From the NCBI RefSeq assembly GCF_001687475.2, contig NZ_CP031611.1:1302001-1366000 (forward strand): a DNA stretch of 64,000 bases. The letters are read 5' to 3'. This DNA comes from Campylobacter hepaticus. Its GTDB lineage: Bacteria; Campylobacterota; Campylobacteria; Campylobacterales; Campylobacteraceae. Both the position numbers and the translations under genes were made by a program. Positions 63,433-64,000 of the stretch are shown here, one piece after another (position 1 is the first letter of the stretch; each line of letters opens with the position of its first letter). A model generated the notes under the pieces. The model searched no databases, had not been told where the DNA came from, and saw only the letters and a list, made by a program, of their open reading frames with translations.

Positions 63433-64000
63433 ATGTCTTTTATTTTAGAACTGCTAAAACAAAATAAATTGAAATTAATATTTTTTTTATTATTTTCTTT
63501 TATAAGTAGCATACTTGGGGTTTTAATTCTAGTTTTTATTAATAATTATTTACTTAAAAATGTACAAAATATTCCTATTTTTTATTTCATTGTTTTACTT
63601 GGGATATTTTTTATAAGTTCTACTATGGTTGAATTTGGACTTAATATTTTTGGTCAAAATTTTATTTTTAAAATGCAAAGGCGTGTAGTAAAACAAATTT
63701 TAGATACTCCTTTATTAAAAATAGCTAAAATAGGTAAAGCAAAAATTTTAGCATCTTTGGGGAGTGATATAAGAAATATATCTTTTGGACTTTTAAGACT
63801 GCCTGATTTTTTACAATCAAGCATATTAATTTTTTGTACTAGTATTTATTTGTATTATCTTTCAAAACCTATTTTTATTTTGTGTATGATATGGATAATG
63901 GTTGTTTTTCTTACTAATAATTTTTTAATGATTAAAGTGTATCAATATTTTCGTAAAGCAAGAGAAAATGATGATGCTTTACAAAATAATTATCAAAATA
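63433..64000 (+). CDS. ABC exporter, N-terminal membrane part (cut by window edge)
   Basis: 189 codons seen from ATG 63433 (MSFILELLKQNKLK), open to the last base. At least four membrane helices are visible (about 14-36, 50-70, 130-150, 153-170) with MQRRVVKQILDTPL as the coupling-type loop. The layout and position match the Cj1587c fused permease-ATPase exporter of the SyrD/PvdE (cyclic peptide) type; the ATPase domain would lie beyond the window. Substrate unknown. Confidence 0.75.
   Translation, partial: MSFILELLKQNKLKLIFFLLFSFISSILGVLILVFINNYLLKNVQNIPIFYFIVLLGIFFISSTMVEFGLNIFGQNFIFKMQRRVVKQILDTPLLKIAKIGKAKILASLGSDIRNISFGLLRLPDFLQSSILIFCTSIYLYYLSKPIFILCMIWIMVVFLTNNFLMIKVYQYFRKARENDDALQNNYQN

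Noticed and set aside
1-64000. CRISPR arrays, insertion sequences, prophage or rRNA genes
   Set aside because: No regularly spaced repeats with unique spacers, no transposase or integrase-like protein, and no rRNA-like stretch were seen.

Overview
The window is chromosomal DNA from an AT-rich epsilonproteobacterium, almost certainly a thermotolerant Campylobacter close to C. jejuni. The evidence is the gene order. From nhaA through murI-map, the iamAB/Mla genes, tkt-ispA, murE, dnaG, rnhA-rnc-aroC, tonB-exbDB, sdaCA, ribD, mutY, kgtP, the chu heme genes, prfA-rpsT, ispDF, mrp-dapD and the his operon to the rpoA ribosomal operon, it follows the Cj1655c-Cj1587c block of C. jejuni from memory. 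No transposase, integrase, phage gene, rRNA or CRISPR array was seen. The species cannot be fixed from this window alone.

Layout. 1-2337 (+): end of nhaA, an NlpC/P60 lipoprotein, murI and map. 2338-2640: no protein gene, but a long hairpin with a C-rich loop at the locus of the C. jejuni sRNA pair CJnc190/CJnc180. 2641-14647 (-): a gene with a sigma54-type promoter, a four-gene Mla-like lipid transport operon, tkt, ispA, a PDZ protein, ybaB, murE, nfu and dnaG. 14718-17891 (+): a LapB-like TPR protein, rnhA, rnc and aroC. 18140-25492 (+): a two-partner secretion locus, made of a 1899-residue filamentous-hemagglutinin/CdiA-like exoprotein and its outer-membrane transporter. 25489-28062 (-): a PP-loop ATPase and Fur-box-preceded exbB-exbD-tonB. 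28214-32419 (+): a DUF4261-like protein, a PepSY-like protein and serine uptake plus deamination (sdaC-sdaA). 32416-35191 (-): ribD, four tRNA genes (Ser-UGA, Cys-GCA, Leu-UAA, Gly-GCC) and an envelope protein. 35265-44161: mutY, kgtP, a radical SAM protein, and the divergent chuABCD and chuZ heme uptake and degradation genes with Fur boxes. 44173-49235 (-): prfA, rpsT, pgpA, an ATP-sulfurylase-like protein, an HP1021-type orphan regulator and ispDF. 49359-51653 (+): mrp and dapD. 51745-58255 (-): the histidine operon, interrupted by a broken DpnII-family restriction gene. 58424-61742 (-): infA-rpmJ-rpsM-rpsK-rpsD-rpoA-rplQ. 62106-64000 (+): an MHS-family transporter and the start of an ABC exporter.

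How the genes work together. Heme uptake (ChuA, ChuBCD, TonB-ExbBD) and heme breakdown (ChuZ) form an iron-controlled set spread over three loci. SdaC and SdaA feed serine carbon into pyruvate, and KgtP imports 2-oxoglutarate. The least expected items are the two-partner secretion system, which has CdiA-type architecture but no visible toxin or immunity gene and ends in ANNHGG repeats; the restriction-gene fossil embedded in the his operon; and an ATP-sulfurylase homologue whose sulfate- and nucleotide-binding motifs have been replaced.
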